Of a DNA stretch of 64,000 nucleotides, positions 1 through 10,178 are shown in pieces. Position 1 is the first letter of the stretch; the number at the start of each line of letters is the position of its first letter. The notes under the pieces are model-generated. The model did not search any database and was not told the origin of the DNA. It saw only the letters and a list, made by a program, of their open reading frames with translations. The position numbers and the translations under genes were made by a program. The stretch is from Distichodus sexfasciatus (lineage: Eukaryota; Chordata; Actinopteri; Characiformes; Distichodontidae), in assembly GCA_032718565.1 (NCBI GenBank), contig JAVGVS010000022.1:3879651-3943650 (forward strand). Reading direction: 5' to 3'.

Positions 1-85
1 TTGTCTGTGTCCACGCTCGGTCTCAGTTGGCTTCACCTCCTCAACTCTCATCGAGAAACAGCTCAAAGGCTCCAACTACACTCAG

Positions 86-86
<1 letters not shown>

Positions 87-118
<32 letters not shown>
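87..118. repeat. (CA)n microsatellite
   Basis: There are sixteen uninterrupted CA units. They cause the histidine/threonine runs in the overlapping short frames. Confidence 0.97.
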
Positions 119-120
<2 letters not shown>

Positions 121-1825
121 GGACGCAAGCAGGCCTGGCAATAAAGGCTTTTTCATTCACATATACCTTGTTCCTCACACTATATGATTCACACAGTGAA
201 GAGCATTTTTCGGAGGAGGGCAGAACAATGCGAAGCATGAGGACACGTAAAGTCTAATGAAAAAGAAACACAGACCCTGACCATCAGTTTCCATGCCAAC
301 CTAAAGTGTGCTAAAGCCGTTTTAGATGCCATTGTTGCAGACGTGTGGGGAATTCGCAGTAGGACCACTATTTAAAGCAAACAACATCTCTTTTCACTTG
401 TATATTCTCCCCTGAAGGAGGGTTTAAGAAAAGAAAAGCATCTTAATATGGCCACGAAACGGCTTTATCTAATCATTTCATTCCCTCAGCGCTGTGCAGG
501 ATGAAATCTGTATTGAAGGCTGCGGCTCAAAGGGGAAGCCTCACTCAAATTTAATTTAGTTTATAACGCCGTCTATTAAGCACCCTGTAATTGTTTAATC
601 AACCCATTTCTCTAGTTCAGATGAATAATTAAGTGGTGGTTCGACGCTTATCTCCCTGAGGACGTGGCCTTCAAGCGTGACTGGGAGGATGGACCTCATG
701 TGAAAAATCTCTCCAGAGCCTTACTGCAATACATAAAATCATATTCACAAGACCAAGCTGTCAGTACAAATAAAAAGCTATTCCTAATGTCTTGCCTGGT
801 GGAATAAAGGTTAAATAAATGTCAAAAAATACATTACCCTGTATTGCCAGAGCAAGAACATAATCATATATTTCTATGAATTGTTAAAATCCACAGGCAT
901 GTTACCAGGACATTATATTCTTCTTTATTTTAATATGCAGATCTAGTGACAAAATCTATTCATGAAATGAGACGGCATTCGCTGCTGCGCTGTTGTTGAT
1001 ATATTCTATGCCAGATAATGCCTAATGGCCTAACTTTCCCAGAGACACACACACTTATGTTTTTTCTTGTTTTGCAATGATTAAACTAAATTCCATTTAG
1101 TAAATGTCTCAGCAACTGCACATTACTCTGTATAAAGCTCAATTCAAGCTTGTTCTGCATCTTTTGTTATCTTTCTGTAAGCAGATATGATTAAAATTTA
1201 GGGTTAGGGGCCGTACAGTGAAAACTTGATTGTCCCCTAAAGATAAAAAAATTTGTAAGGTTTTTGTGACTTACTGAAGATATGTTTTATATGTGAGGTC
1301 TGCTCCTCATAAAGGAAATGTTCAAGCTTTTGTTCAAACAACTAAAAGAGTTTTACTATTAAGTTAAGGTTATCATTAAGTGTAGCTGTTGTATTATTTT
1401 TATCCAAATCTATATGGGAGCTAATAGTAGAAGCTCTGAAAGACAGCTCAGTGTGTATGTGTGTGTGTGTGTGTAGGAGCTTCTGTGTTGTGTTTATCAT
1501 GCCCTTTGCACTCTAGAGTCTGTTTTAGGAGACACGTTTCAGTGCCAGTGTGACTTGCTTGACACTCGTGGCTGTAGATGTGGCAGATTCTCGCTCCTTC
1601 ACCGCTCCGACCCCCTAATCCCCAGAAAAACACTATCGATTTTTACTCCTCCTCCTACGCTTGGTGACAGTCAATAATATGCCGGTCAGCCACCAGTTCT
1701 GCTACGCTCCGCTCTTGAGCTGTCGTGTAAACACATTTTGGCACTTTTGTTCACTGTGCATGCATGTTCACGAGGAGAGAAGCACCTGTCTGTGGAAAGC
1801 CTGCTCCCTGCTAGTGCACGTCGTT

Positions 1826-1889
1826 CCTCTCTCTCTCACACTCTCTCTCTCCCTCCCTCTCTCTCTCCCACACACACACACACACACAC
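1826..1889. repeat. compound (CT)n/(CA)n microsatellite
   Basis: A CT-rich run with a few interruptions passes into an uninterrupted CA run (about 1868..1889). Confidence 0.95.
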
Positions 1890-2073
1890 CTGTGCAGGTT
1901 TCTGTCACAAAAACTTCACTTACAAATTGTAACTATAGACTTGTTGCTGACCTAAATATGACAAATTATGAGGTACACAGTGTCCTGCTAATCTGAGAGT
2001 TTTGTCTATCAGTATCTGAAAATAGCAAACACAAACATATTTACATCACTCTAGATAAAAATCAACACTCAGC

Positions 2074-2960
2074 AAGGCAGGGTGATATGATTACAACATC
2101 GTGATTATTTCAAACTTTTACCCCAATTATGATTATGATACATTTGTTTGAGTTACAGTTAAAATATTCACATTGTTTTCCATTACTTTAGTCTGCCTCT
2201 CCCTGTTGTCTCTGTTCATCCAACCCTGTATCCAACCCTGTGTGCTTAAGAAGAGAGATATGTGCAATATGACCAAAACCTCAGAGCCCGATGTGAGTCA
2301 TTTCATATAATGACCAATAACAATATATATCATGATAAGTAATATGAGTCATGATAGTAAATGACTATATTGTAAATATCGAGTACAAATCTTCATGTTA
2401 ATGTTAAATGCTCCAGTTCAGTCAAATCATCCCCTTTAAAGACAAAAACTCATATTTTAGCTTATAAATGACAACTACTCACAATACAGCTATTTACTTG
2501 ATATTTTCAATGTTTATTCCAGATGCAGGGGCGGCATGGTGTTGCAATGGTTAGCGCTGCCACCTCACAGCGAGAGCGTCCAGGGTTCGAACCTCGGGGA
2601 AGGCCGTAGGGCCTTTCTGTGTGGAGTTTGCATGCTCTCCCTGTGTTCACGTGGGTTTTCTCGGGGCGCTCCGGTTTCCTTCCACAGTCCAAAGGCATGC
2701 ACTATATGTTAATTGGTGACTCTAAATTGGCCCGATAAGGTGTGAATGTGATTGTGTGTGCCCTGCAGTGTGTTGGCACCTGCCCAGGGTTGGTTCCAGG
2801 ATATGCTCCGGTTCCCATGACCCCGGTTGAGATTAAGCAGTTCGGCTAATGAACGAATGAATTCCGGATGCATGTCCATTGCATTATTGTGACATATTGT
2901 GTATTACTTTTGATATTATTATATTCCGATATTATTTTTACGACATAATGCCCAGTCCTA
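2074..2960. mobile_element. hAT-like non-autonomous element, interrupted by a SINE
   Basis: The right end (...CCCAGTCCTA) and the left end (AAGGCAGGGTGATATG) are diverged versions of the TAGGGCTGGGCGATATG-type terminus seen at 11969. The interior shares the block around CTCCAGTTCAGTCAAATC, AAACTCATA.TTTAGC and CAATACAGCTATTTACTTG with the copy at 11969..12651. The SINE at 2528..2860 splits this block. No clean outer target duplication was found, so the outer limits are approximate. Confidence 0.6.
2528..2860 (+). mobile_element. tRNA-derived SINE-like repeat, family A
   Basis: The head GGGGCGGCATGGTG..TGGTTAGCGC and the B-box-like GGTTCGAACCT resemble a polymerase III promoter. The body contains the family phrases CTTTCTGTGTGGAGTTTGCA and CCGGTTTCC, and the tail is ATGAACGAATGA. 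A 12-base target duplication flanks it (ATTCCAGATGCA at 2516..2527, ATTCCGGATGCA at 2861..2872, one mismatch). It lies inside the hAT-like element and is therefore younger. Confidence 0.85.
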
Positions 2961-4188
2961 ATCCAAACCATGAAAAAATATTGCCGTAAACAGTGTATTT
3001 TGCGACACCACGAAATGAATGATTAATATGAAATGATAAACGTTTTAATTTCGAGACACTAAGAAACACTGTTTCAGTTTACTGTATGTTTAGTGGCCTC
3101 CAAACCCTGTTTTTGCTCTATTTGAACCAAATTCAAGATGCAGTTGTACTTTAGCCTCAGAAATTTGCTAAATGCTAGGCGGAATGGTATGCCTTTTTAA
3201 CAATGGTATAGCCTTTTTAGGGGAAAAGCCAGCAATGGCAGGGCAGACAAGTAGCACAGGGCATTATAGGTTGGTCAGAACAGGAGAGAGGAGCTGGATG
3301 GGGTGGCCAAATAAGTGGGGCAGGGGAGGGGAGCTGAGCAGCGCAGTTTGATGAGGCAAAAGAGAGGCGCCGTGTTGAGAGGATCGGCTTGTTAACATTC
3401 TGCCACGTGCCGACGTTAAGGTGAGCGAGTCTATGCAGGGCGCCCTCTGAGAACAGTGTTGCGTGTTTGCAGAGACAAGGGGTAAAAAAACAACCCTATC
3501 TTCGGCAGCTTTCTGGGGAGACAGGCGAAGGCGTCAGCCCCTCTCTCTAAACACCACCATCATTATCATAATTACTCCGGGAGAATTAAATTAGCCCCTG
3601 ACAAGATAATTCACTCGGTGCCTCGGCTTGCCATGGACTTAGAGACAGATAAGAGTGAAAAAGTGAAAATGTTTAGTTCCGGATTTAAATACAGAAGGAG
3701 ACTGCTTGGAAAACATGTAATATTCAGTGTAAGAGGGAACTGAAGCTAAGTTGCAAGAATAATAATGTCTGGCACACAATGATGAACTGTGTGTTAATTT
3801 GGTGACTAAAAGTATTTGCGTTGTTGCTAGTGGTGAGAGAGATGATGCTCATCAAATTTCAACTGCACTGTCGTAGCTGTGGGTTTAACAGCAGAATAAT
3901 TTGATGTAGTGAATATTACATGCTTTTTCTCTAATAGGGGGGAATGATTCAATGATTAAAAGCCTTTTAATATCTGGATGCAGCAATTAACAAGTGGGTC
4001 AGAGTCGTCAAATGTCAAATAAAATATAAATTGCTTGTAGGTTTTAGGAAATGAGATTGGATTTTTCATGATATAAATTGAATTTCATCTCACTAATTAT
4101 TTCTTGTCATAAGATGGGAATAAGCCATCATGGCAAATAACAGAATGGCAGATGGTGTGAAACACATATACAGCATTTATCAGTTAGG
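2961..4188. other. intron sequence, no gene seen
   Basis: A purine-rich, GC-richer stretch lies at 3220..3440. A block at 3550..3640 with ATAATTACTCC and AATTAAATTAGCCCC has the look of a conserved non-coding element. Nothing else was recognised. Confidence 0.4.
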
Positions 4189-4515
4189 ATTCATTCATTC
4201 ATTCATTCATTCATTATCCGCACCACTTAATCCCAACTGGGATCGGTGGGGTGGCGGAGCCTACGGGCACAAGGCAGGGGCCAACTCTGGACAGGCACCA
4301 ATACACAGCAGTGTACACACACTCACACAATCACACTCATAGTCACACACGACGGCCAAATTAGAGTCACCAATGAACCTATATTGCATTTGGACCGTGG
4401 GAGGAAACCGACCCAGCGGACACCCATGTGAACACGGGGAGAGCATGCAAACTCTGCACAGCAAGGCCCTACAGCTGACCAAAGGATCGAACCCAGGACC
4501 TTCTCACCGTGACTT
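4189..4515 (-). mobile_element. SINE-like repeat, family A, head truncated
   Basis: The element reads as reverse complement. The (ATTC)n tail at 4189..4216 is followed by ATCCGCACCACTTAATCCC, the tail phrase of the family, and then by the reverse of the CCTTTCTGTG/GAGTTTGCATGCTCTCC body. The tRNA-like head is missing at the right end, where a different tandem repeat begins. Confidence 0.8.
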
Positions 4516-4530
4516 GACTGCTGCTACAAT

Positions 4531-4730
4531 GTAGTTTTTCAACGCTTGACCGCTGTTACAATATTTGCACGCTGTTGAACATTGTTTGCATGTTAGTGAT
4601 TGTTGTTTCTCTCCACTTGACTGTTGTTACGATATTTGCTCAAATTATTTAACATTATTTGTACATATTGCTAATTGTAGTTTCTCCACTTCACCACTGT
4701 TACGATATTTGCATGTTATTGAACTCCTCA
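4531..4730. repeat. minisatellite of about 73 bp, 2.7 copies
   Basis: Units begin at 4531, 4602 and 4677 with GTAGTTT or GTTGTTT and share TGTTAC.ATATTTGC. Unit lengths are 71 and 75 bases. The third unit is partial. A fragment of a further unit (CTTGACTGCTGCTACAAT) precedes the first. Confidence 0.75.
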
Positions 4731-5052
4731 CATAGTTAGCTTAGAATTTATAGATATACAGTTGTGATTTAATAGATTGTTGGTCTAGAATTGTTCATAT
4801 TGAACTGCTGCAGATCTTATCCACATTCAATGACAAATGACAATTCCTCGCCCATAATTGTAGTCTGAATGCTTTTATTTGAAACCTAAAAGAGCCAATA
4901 AGTATTATTATTATTAGCATCTAGATTAGTATCGGACGTAATGGAATTATCTTACAAATACTGCTCACAAAGTATGTGTTTTTTTATTTTATTTATCATT
5001 TATTTTTGGAGTTAAGGCTTTAAGGGGTGGAAGGAGAAAGTACCGTACATAC
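4731..5052. other. intron sequence beside exon 3
   Basis: The stretch is AT-rich with a short TTATTATTA run near 4905. The donor of exon 3 lies at its right edge. The final syndig1l exon is not here. Confidence 0.5.
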
Positions 5053-5190
5053 CCCCTGAGAGAAGTAGAAAGCAGCGATGCCCAGGGGCCAGAAACAGCA
5101 CAGCATGGAGAAAATAGCCAAGCCCAGGTGGTCACGAGGAGGGATGACGATGAAGTTGTCCTCACTCTCACTGTCACTGGAACAATCCGT
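5053..5190 (-). CDS. syndig1l: SYNDIG1-like protein, second coding exon (residues 163-208, CD225 core)
   Basis: Reading the minus strand from 5190 gives 46 codons: an acidic start with TDCSSDSESEDN, the linker FIVIPPRDHLG, then the hydrophobic segment LAIFSMLCCFWPLGIAAFYFS and QG. This is the CD225/dispanin core of the SYNDIG1 family, including the membrane segment with paired cysteines and the WPLGI motif. The acceptor is a pyrimidine tract ending CCCCCCGTAG (5200..5191). The donor is GTATGT (5052..5047). Both exon ends are phase 0, so it joins exon 2 cleanly (..VEYE|TDCS..). The homologue continues after QG with a residue run such as TSKAISKGD in the final exon, which is absent from 1..5052 and should lie further left. 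This exon is in a different frame from the longest open frame at this place. Confidence 0.9.
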
Positions 5191-6727
5191 CTACGGGGGG
5201 AGAAAGAGAACATCATTACTGATGCATTCGAATAAAATCCCACATTAACATACACGAAACAAGAGACAAACACTTAAATACCCCTTGTTCTCTCTCGCAC
5301 TGAGCGGTATATTTATCTACTTATAATTATACATATTCATAGTTTCACTGTGTAAACTCACTTCACAAAGCATGCCATGGTAGTTTTATATTACTTTATA
5401 GCACTGAAAGCTCAATGTTAAAAAATGCATGAAATATATTTCTAGAAATACATTTGGCAATAATAAATGATTTCTATTTGAAAAACTTGAGCTTAAGATT
5501 TGGAAATTTCTAGGCCACAACAACAACAACAACAGCAGCAGCTTCTGTGGGTGTAGATGCTGTTTTCGATTCCAATGATTCGCAGGAGGGCCTAAAAATA
5601 ACAATGCCTGTGCGGGGAATGTGCAAATCTGAGAGCTGTGATAAAACTGTGGGTTTTTTTGTCTTTTGCACACAGAGCTCAGGCTCGTAGCAATAAGCTG
5701 CAATCATCCCTGCTGAAGAATAGGTCTGTCATCAGGGCTTTATCTACAGAAACAAGACCTCTGTCTGGAATAACATGGGATGTAAGATTGAATTTCAGTG
5801 GTTGGGGAGGATGGTGTGTGCCGGCGCATATTGTAGGGTTTTAGATTAGTGTGGATTCTTGTAAGGGTTAATGATGTGACAAATTATAATTTGTACTTGG
5901 CCATAATATTAATAACGGTCTTTTGTTCAACATGCGATTTATGGTAATAAAACAAGTTTGTATTTTATTTTGTAAATTATGCTGTGTTCTCATGGTGAGA
6001 ACACCTGAACAACCTGAATTACAAAAGAAACAATCTTTTCATTTTATGTGTATCAGTTAAAACGTCTTTATTGTGTTATTATATTGGTATTTTATATCTA
6101 TATATAGTTCTTAATGCTTAAAAAACGGCTACATTTAAATTCTTATCCATCACAGACCCTGTGCTGATGTGCCACAGAGCTTCTCCATGGTGCCTTTTGC
6201 CGTTAGGTGCTGAAAGTTTATCAGTAATTCATAATTAATATTAAACAAATGTCTGTACATTCTTTCTTCCCTCCATTATTTGCTAGCATTTCCCTCCCAC
6301 TCTCCGTTCTCTTCGCCTATCCCCACACCTGCTGTTGCGTAAGAGGATATAAATATTTCAGTAAAATGTGTTAGTCAGTTTACTGTCTACAATGCACTGG
6401 AAGTTCAGTTTTATATCAGACTGAGATGTGATTTAATAACCTCAAAGGACCGATGGATGCTTTTGATCATCACTGACTTGGTAGACAGCTGTTTTGAAAT
6501 CGAATTTTCTTGCCTCTAGAACTTCCATCACTTGGATTTATTTATATACCACCTTTGAGAACCTTTTTGCTGAAACTTTTCCAGAAACATTCACCACAGT
6601 TACAATAGATATTGACACTGGTAGAAACACTTTCTAAAAAACAAAAAAAAAAAATTTTTAAAAAGCAATTTCGTTAACAGTTATGAACTGTAAACTATAC
6701 TGACATACCAACTGCACTTCAAATTAG
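5191..6727. other. intron 2 of syndig1l, left part
   Basis: No gene was seen. It contains a short CAA/CAG run (5518..5541) and AT-rich unique-looking sequence. The CAA/CAG run causes leucine or valine runs in minus-strand frames. Confidence 0.5.
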
Positions 6728-7170
6728 GTAATCCATCTGAAGTTAAGCAGGTTTGGGCCTGGCCAGTACTTGGCTGGGAGATCAACACGTTTAGCTGGGT
6801 GTTGCTGTTTGAGGAGTTGGCGTGTTATCCTTTGCTCTGTGTGGATTCTAATGGTCAGTGGAATTACTGGGATTATGTCCTGCAAAAGCGCACCATCTTT
6901 CAAATGAGACAAAAAATGAGGTTCTGACTCTCTGAGGTAATAATGGACACCTTGGCATCCTATGAAGAGTGTATGAGCAGTACCCAAGTTGTTGCTAAGA
7001 ATTGATCACAATGGCACTATCAAATCTTATTACCTTAGCTAATACTGTATGTGGTGAACTTACAAGTGCTGAATGTTTGCTGGAGCATCATGCAGGTGAA
7101 GCTGCACATTTGGTGCTGGCTGAAGTGGCTTAAGTGCTTTGGTGTCTAGAAAAGTGCTATTTGAATGTAA
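6728..7170 (+). mobile_element. 5S rRNA-derived SINE (SINE3-like), decayed
   Basis: The first 55 bases follow the internal control region of 5S rRNA: ATCTGAAGTTAAGCAGG, GGGCCTGGCCAGTACTTGG, CTGGGAGA. After that come phrases typical of the fish SINE3 body (CCTTTGCTCTGTGTGGATTC, CAAATGAGAC, TTCTGACTCTCTG) and an AAAAGTGCTATTTGAATGTAA tail. It is a repeat, not a 5S gene, because the gene-specific outer parts are lacking. Confidence 0.8.
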
Positions 7171-7785
7171 CAAATTACTACATTACCTAATTACAGGGAC
7201 ATTCTCCCTCCCACGGACAGAGCACCTTGTAGGTTAAGGGCCTTGCTTGCAGTCTTACAGTCTCCAACAGAGGGTGTCAATCACTCCAGCCACATTCTGA
7301 GAACCACTAACTCCATTTATTCAATTGCATCCTGCAATCTCAACCCAAATACCTCACTGATAATGAACAGGGACAAGGCGTCAAATCACTAAACTCTCCC
7401 AATAGTCTCCTTTTCCATGTGACCCTCCGGGGCCCCCGGCATGTTTCTATCAACTTGTCATGTTTATCGAAAGCAGCTGTGTGTTGTGGGAGATCACACC
7501 GCCCACGCGAACGGGGCTAAGTAGGCTAACAGTCTGGTTAGTAAATCTTGGTTGCCATGGTTCCTTGAGCTTATACAGTGCTTTTGCATGTCGTGTCTCA
7601 TCTTTGCCATAACAGAAGTCAGAGTCGTTAATAGCAGTGTTGGTTGGTGTTCTCCATTTCACATCAGACAGTGTATGACTGAATATTTACATTCAGACAA
7701 GACTGTTGAGTGTTTTGGACGTTAATGTATTCAGCCCATGTGGGTTCAATTCTCATCAGAATCACTTAACCTGTCTTTGGTGATA
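7171..7785. other. intron sequence with decayed repeat pieces
   Basis: At 7195..7270 a fragment resembles the minus-strand repeat at 8050..8160 (CAGGGACA..CTC, AAGGG.CTTGCT). The rest is unremarkable. Confidence 0.4.
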
Positions 7786-7991
7786 ATGCTTTGGCGCAGT
7801 GGTTTGAGTCGCAGACTCAAAACTTGAGTTAGTGACCAAAGGGTTGGGCGTTCAAATCTCGAGTTAGCCCTAAAAAACAATTGCTGTTACTACTGGGCCT
7901 CTGAATAAGGCCCTTAAGTCGAAGTAGCTCCAGGTAGGATGTCCCTGTAATTAGGAAATGGAAGTCACTCTGGATAAGTGTGTCTGCTACA
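7786..7991 (+). mobile_element. tRNA-derived SINE-like repeat, V-SINE type
   Basis: The tRNA-like head TTGGCGCAGTGGTTTGAGTC and the B-box-like GGGCGTTCAAATCTC are followed by AAGTAGCTCCAGGTAGGATG and the 3' phrase CACTCTGGATAAGTGTGTCTGC. That last phrase is a diverged form of the tail common in teleost V-SINEs. Confidence 0.7.
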
Positions 7992-8049
7992 AACCAAAAA
8001 GCAAATGTACATTCACCAGAGATTCTCATTCCAAGTGACATACATCTCC

Positions 8050-8550
8050 TAAGTACAGGGACAGCCTCTCTGAAACGCATGCAAACTCTGGAGCATCTAG
8101 AGTTTAAGGGTCTTGCTCAGGGTCCCAGGTGTGGTTTTAGGCTCTCCTTGGGTTTGAACCTGGCAGCACGGTGGCACAGTGGTTAGTGCTGCCGCCTCAC
8201 AGCAAGAAGGTCCTGGGTAGACCATAGTGCCTTTCTGTGTGGAGTTTGCCTGCTCTCCCTGTGTTTGCGTGGGTTTCCTCTGGGTGTTCCGGTTTCCTCC
8301 CACAGTCCAAAAGGTGATATGCATTAATAGGCTAATCTACATTAGAGTGTGATTTTCTGAGTATGTGTGCAATGCGGTGTGTTGGCGCTTGCTCAGGGTT
8401 GGTCCCCACCTTGCACCCATAGTTCCCGGGATAGGATCCCATCCACCCGCGACCCCAGTTGGAATTAAGTGTTTCGAATAATGAATGAATGAATGAATTA
8501 ATGGGTTTGAACCCACAATCTTATGAGGTTTCAGTCACTCAAATTGTTGG
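8050..8550 (-). mobile_element. older SINE-like repeat split by a family A insertion
   Basis: Left piece 8050..8160 and right piece 8514..8550 together read as one minus-strand element. GGGTTTGAACCCACAATCTTATGA is a reversed tRNA-like B-box area. The split is exactly at the family A SINE, whose target duplication GGGTTTGAACC lies in this B box. Confidence 0.55.
8161..8502 (+). mobile_element. SINE-like repeat, family A, full length
   Basis: The head is GGCAGCACGGTGGCACAGTGG, followed by CCGCCTCACAGCAAGAAGG, the CTTTCTGTGTGGAGTTTGC body and the (ATGA)n tail at 8480..8500. The target duplication GGGTTTGAACC is perfect (8150..8160 and 8503..8513). Confidence 0.92.
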
Positions 8551-9982
8551 AATTTGTAAAAGGAGTATAACTCTGCACATAATTACACATCCACCCTTTA
8601 TTTCTTTTTGCAGCTTAGCGTGACTATCTTAACAGCACTGGGATGACATCTACCGTCTTTTGTGTGCCTCCTTTAACTGTGACCAGTCCCCACCTGATGG
8701 CTTGCGACAGATTAATGACCGGTTTCATCCTATCAGGGTGGCAGGAGCCACACTAGCGCTAGCTTGTAATTTGTGTTACCAAATTGCCTCCTCTCTTACA
8801 ATAAGCCCAGACAAATTCGCCTTTCCCTCTCTTTCACTCCTTCCTTTTCATTCTCTCCTTGGCGTCATTCAAATCCCGCTCTCTGCTAATAACACTTCAT
8901 TTGATTTCAAGGTGATCGACTTTTGTGCTTTCACACTTATTATTCACGCATCACGTGTCAGGATTTAGAGCGAGAGGCCTATGTTGCAGTGAAAATTGAA
9001 TCCATATTCCCCTCGTAATTAGCTGTTTAATCAAAGCACTTCAGTCCGAACCACGCGCTTACACGGTTTTTGCCAAAAGGAGAAGCTTAGCAATTTGGAA
9101 GAACCTCCATCTCTCTCTCTAAGCACCTGGTACCCGGCCTCGGAATGCCCTTTTCAATGAGGCGAGCTGCCACCTATGAAAGTTTACTCCCAGGGTGGAA
9201 TCTGCTTTGCACAAACACAGGGATGCTGAATTTATTTGCCGACCCTCAAGCTCCTTGCACAGGGCTGTGCCTGCAAACGGTCCACAGGGACGGGCACACA
9301 AATGGAAATGGATGTTTTCGGGACAGAAAGCGAATGAGGCTGTCTGAACAGGAGTCCGCCGAGGCTCGCGGGGACGCGGGACGGAGGCGGGTGAAGTCGG
9401 AACTGGCAGGTGAAAAGCTCTCGGAGCCAATTATATTCCTACAAAGGGGCGAGTGACTGCATCAGCTGTGTCGTTGGGAGGTCAGCGCCGCGCCGGGGGT
9501 GGGCCGCCGCTGGAAAATCGGTGGCATACATTTTTAATGGGAAGCGGGTCACGCTCGAGAAGAACTTGCTGGTGGGAGGACGGAGGGGTTAAGTTATGCC
9601 ACTGCGGGCGCCGGCGGCCCATAAGCGACAGGTCACGAGGGTGTAATTCTTCAGGAGTTCTGATTAACGGCCAGAGCATGCCAGACCAGACATAAAAACA
9701 CTGGCTCACTGAGCTGTTAATAAGGCCGTCTGATTTATAGAGCAGACCTCGGGATTGCACTAGCATACAGACAGACCTGAGTGCAAGGACCACGGTGGGA
9801 GTCTTCATCACCAAGGGCATAATCAGTGTGCCGCAGAAGCATGAAAAGTCATGTCTCCCTGCTTGGCAAGCAGTGTAAGTCCAATAAAGCAGACAGTGGA
9901 ATGACAGACTGAGAGGCAGACTTTCATACTCACAGCATTCATCTATTAAAATAGGCCTTTTTAAGTAGCAAATGATTAAATT
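8551..9982. other. intron 2 stretch with CpG-rich block
   Basis: No exon was accepted. At 8990..9060 are homeodomain-type strings (CGTAATTAGCTG, TTTAATCAAAG). From 9240 to 9640 the sequence is clearly GC- and CpG-richer than its surroundings, which leaves long overlapping open frames on both strands without recognisable protein content. It could be a conserved enhancer or an intragenic CpG island. Confidence 0.4.
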
Positions 9983-10178
9983 GGGCAGTTGGTAGCATAA
10001 AGGTTAAGGCGGTCGTTCCGTGAACAGAAGGTCACCGGTTTGAATCCAGGACCGGTAAAGATACCATTGAGGTACTCATTGCCCATGTCAGCTGCCTACT
10101 GCCCCTTCATGGATGGGTCAAATGTGGAGGTCATATTTCTTTATAGTGTTCACAATAATAACTAATCACTTTCACTTT
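9983..10178 (+). mobile_element. tRNA-derived SINE-like repeat, family B
   Basis: The head GGGCAGTTGGTAGCATAAAGG and B-box-like CGGTTTGAATCCAGGACCGG are followed by CATTGAGGTACTCATTGCCC, CCTTCATGGATGGGTCAAA, TGGAGGTCATATTTC and a TAATCACTTTCACTT tail. Other copies in the window share these phrases. Confidence 0.8.

Larger units (their letters stand above)
1..2073. other. intron of syndig1l, left part
   Basis: No gene was seen. Contents are a CA run (87..118), a TG run near 1453..1474, a CT-rich plus CA run (1826..1889), and AT-rich sequence. A block at about 540..640 with TAATTT, TTTAATCAA and GAATAATTAAG strings could be a homeodomain-type regulatory element, judged by eye only. Short frames over the CA/TG runs are repeat artefacts. 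Confidence 0.5.

Noticed and set aside
27..257. Overlapping open frames with histidine/threonine runs at the left edge
   Set aside because: They are translations of a CA microsatellite on both strands and show no gene structure.
2528..2600. tRNA gene (also considered at 8161, 40662, 51840, 9983, 31279)
   Set aside because: A and B boxes are present, but no tRNA cloverleaf with a paired acceptor stem was visible; these are SINE heads with tails and target duplications.
6728..6790. 5S rRNA gene
   Set aside because: Only the internal promoter region resembles 5S rRNA; the rest matches the SINE3-type body, and a second such copy occurs at 42555.
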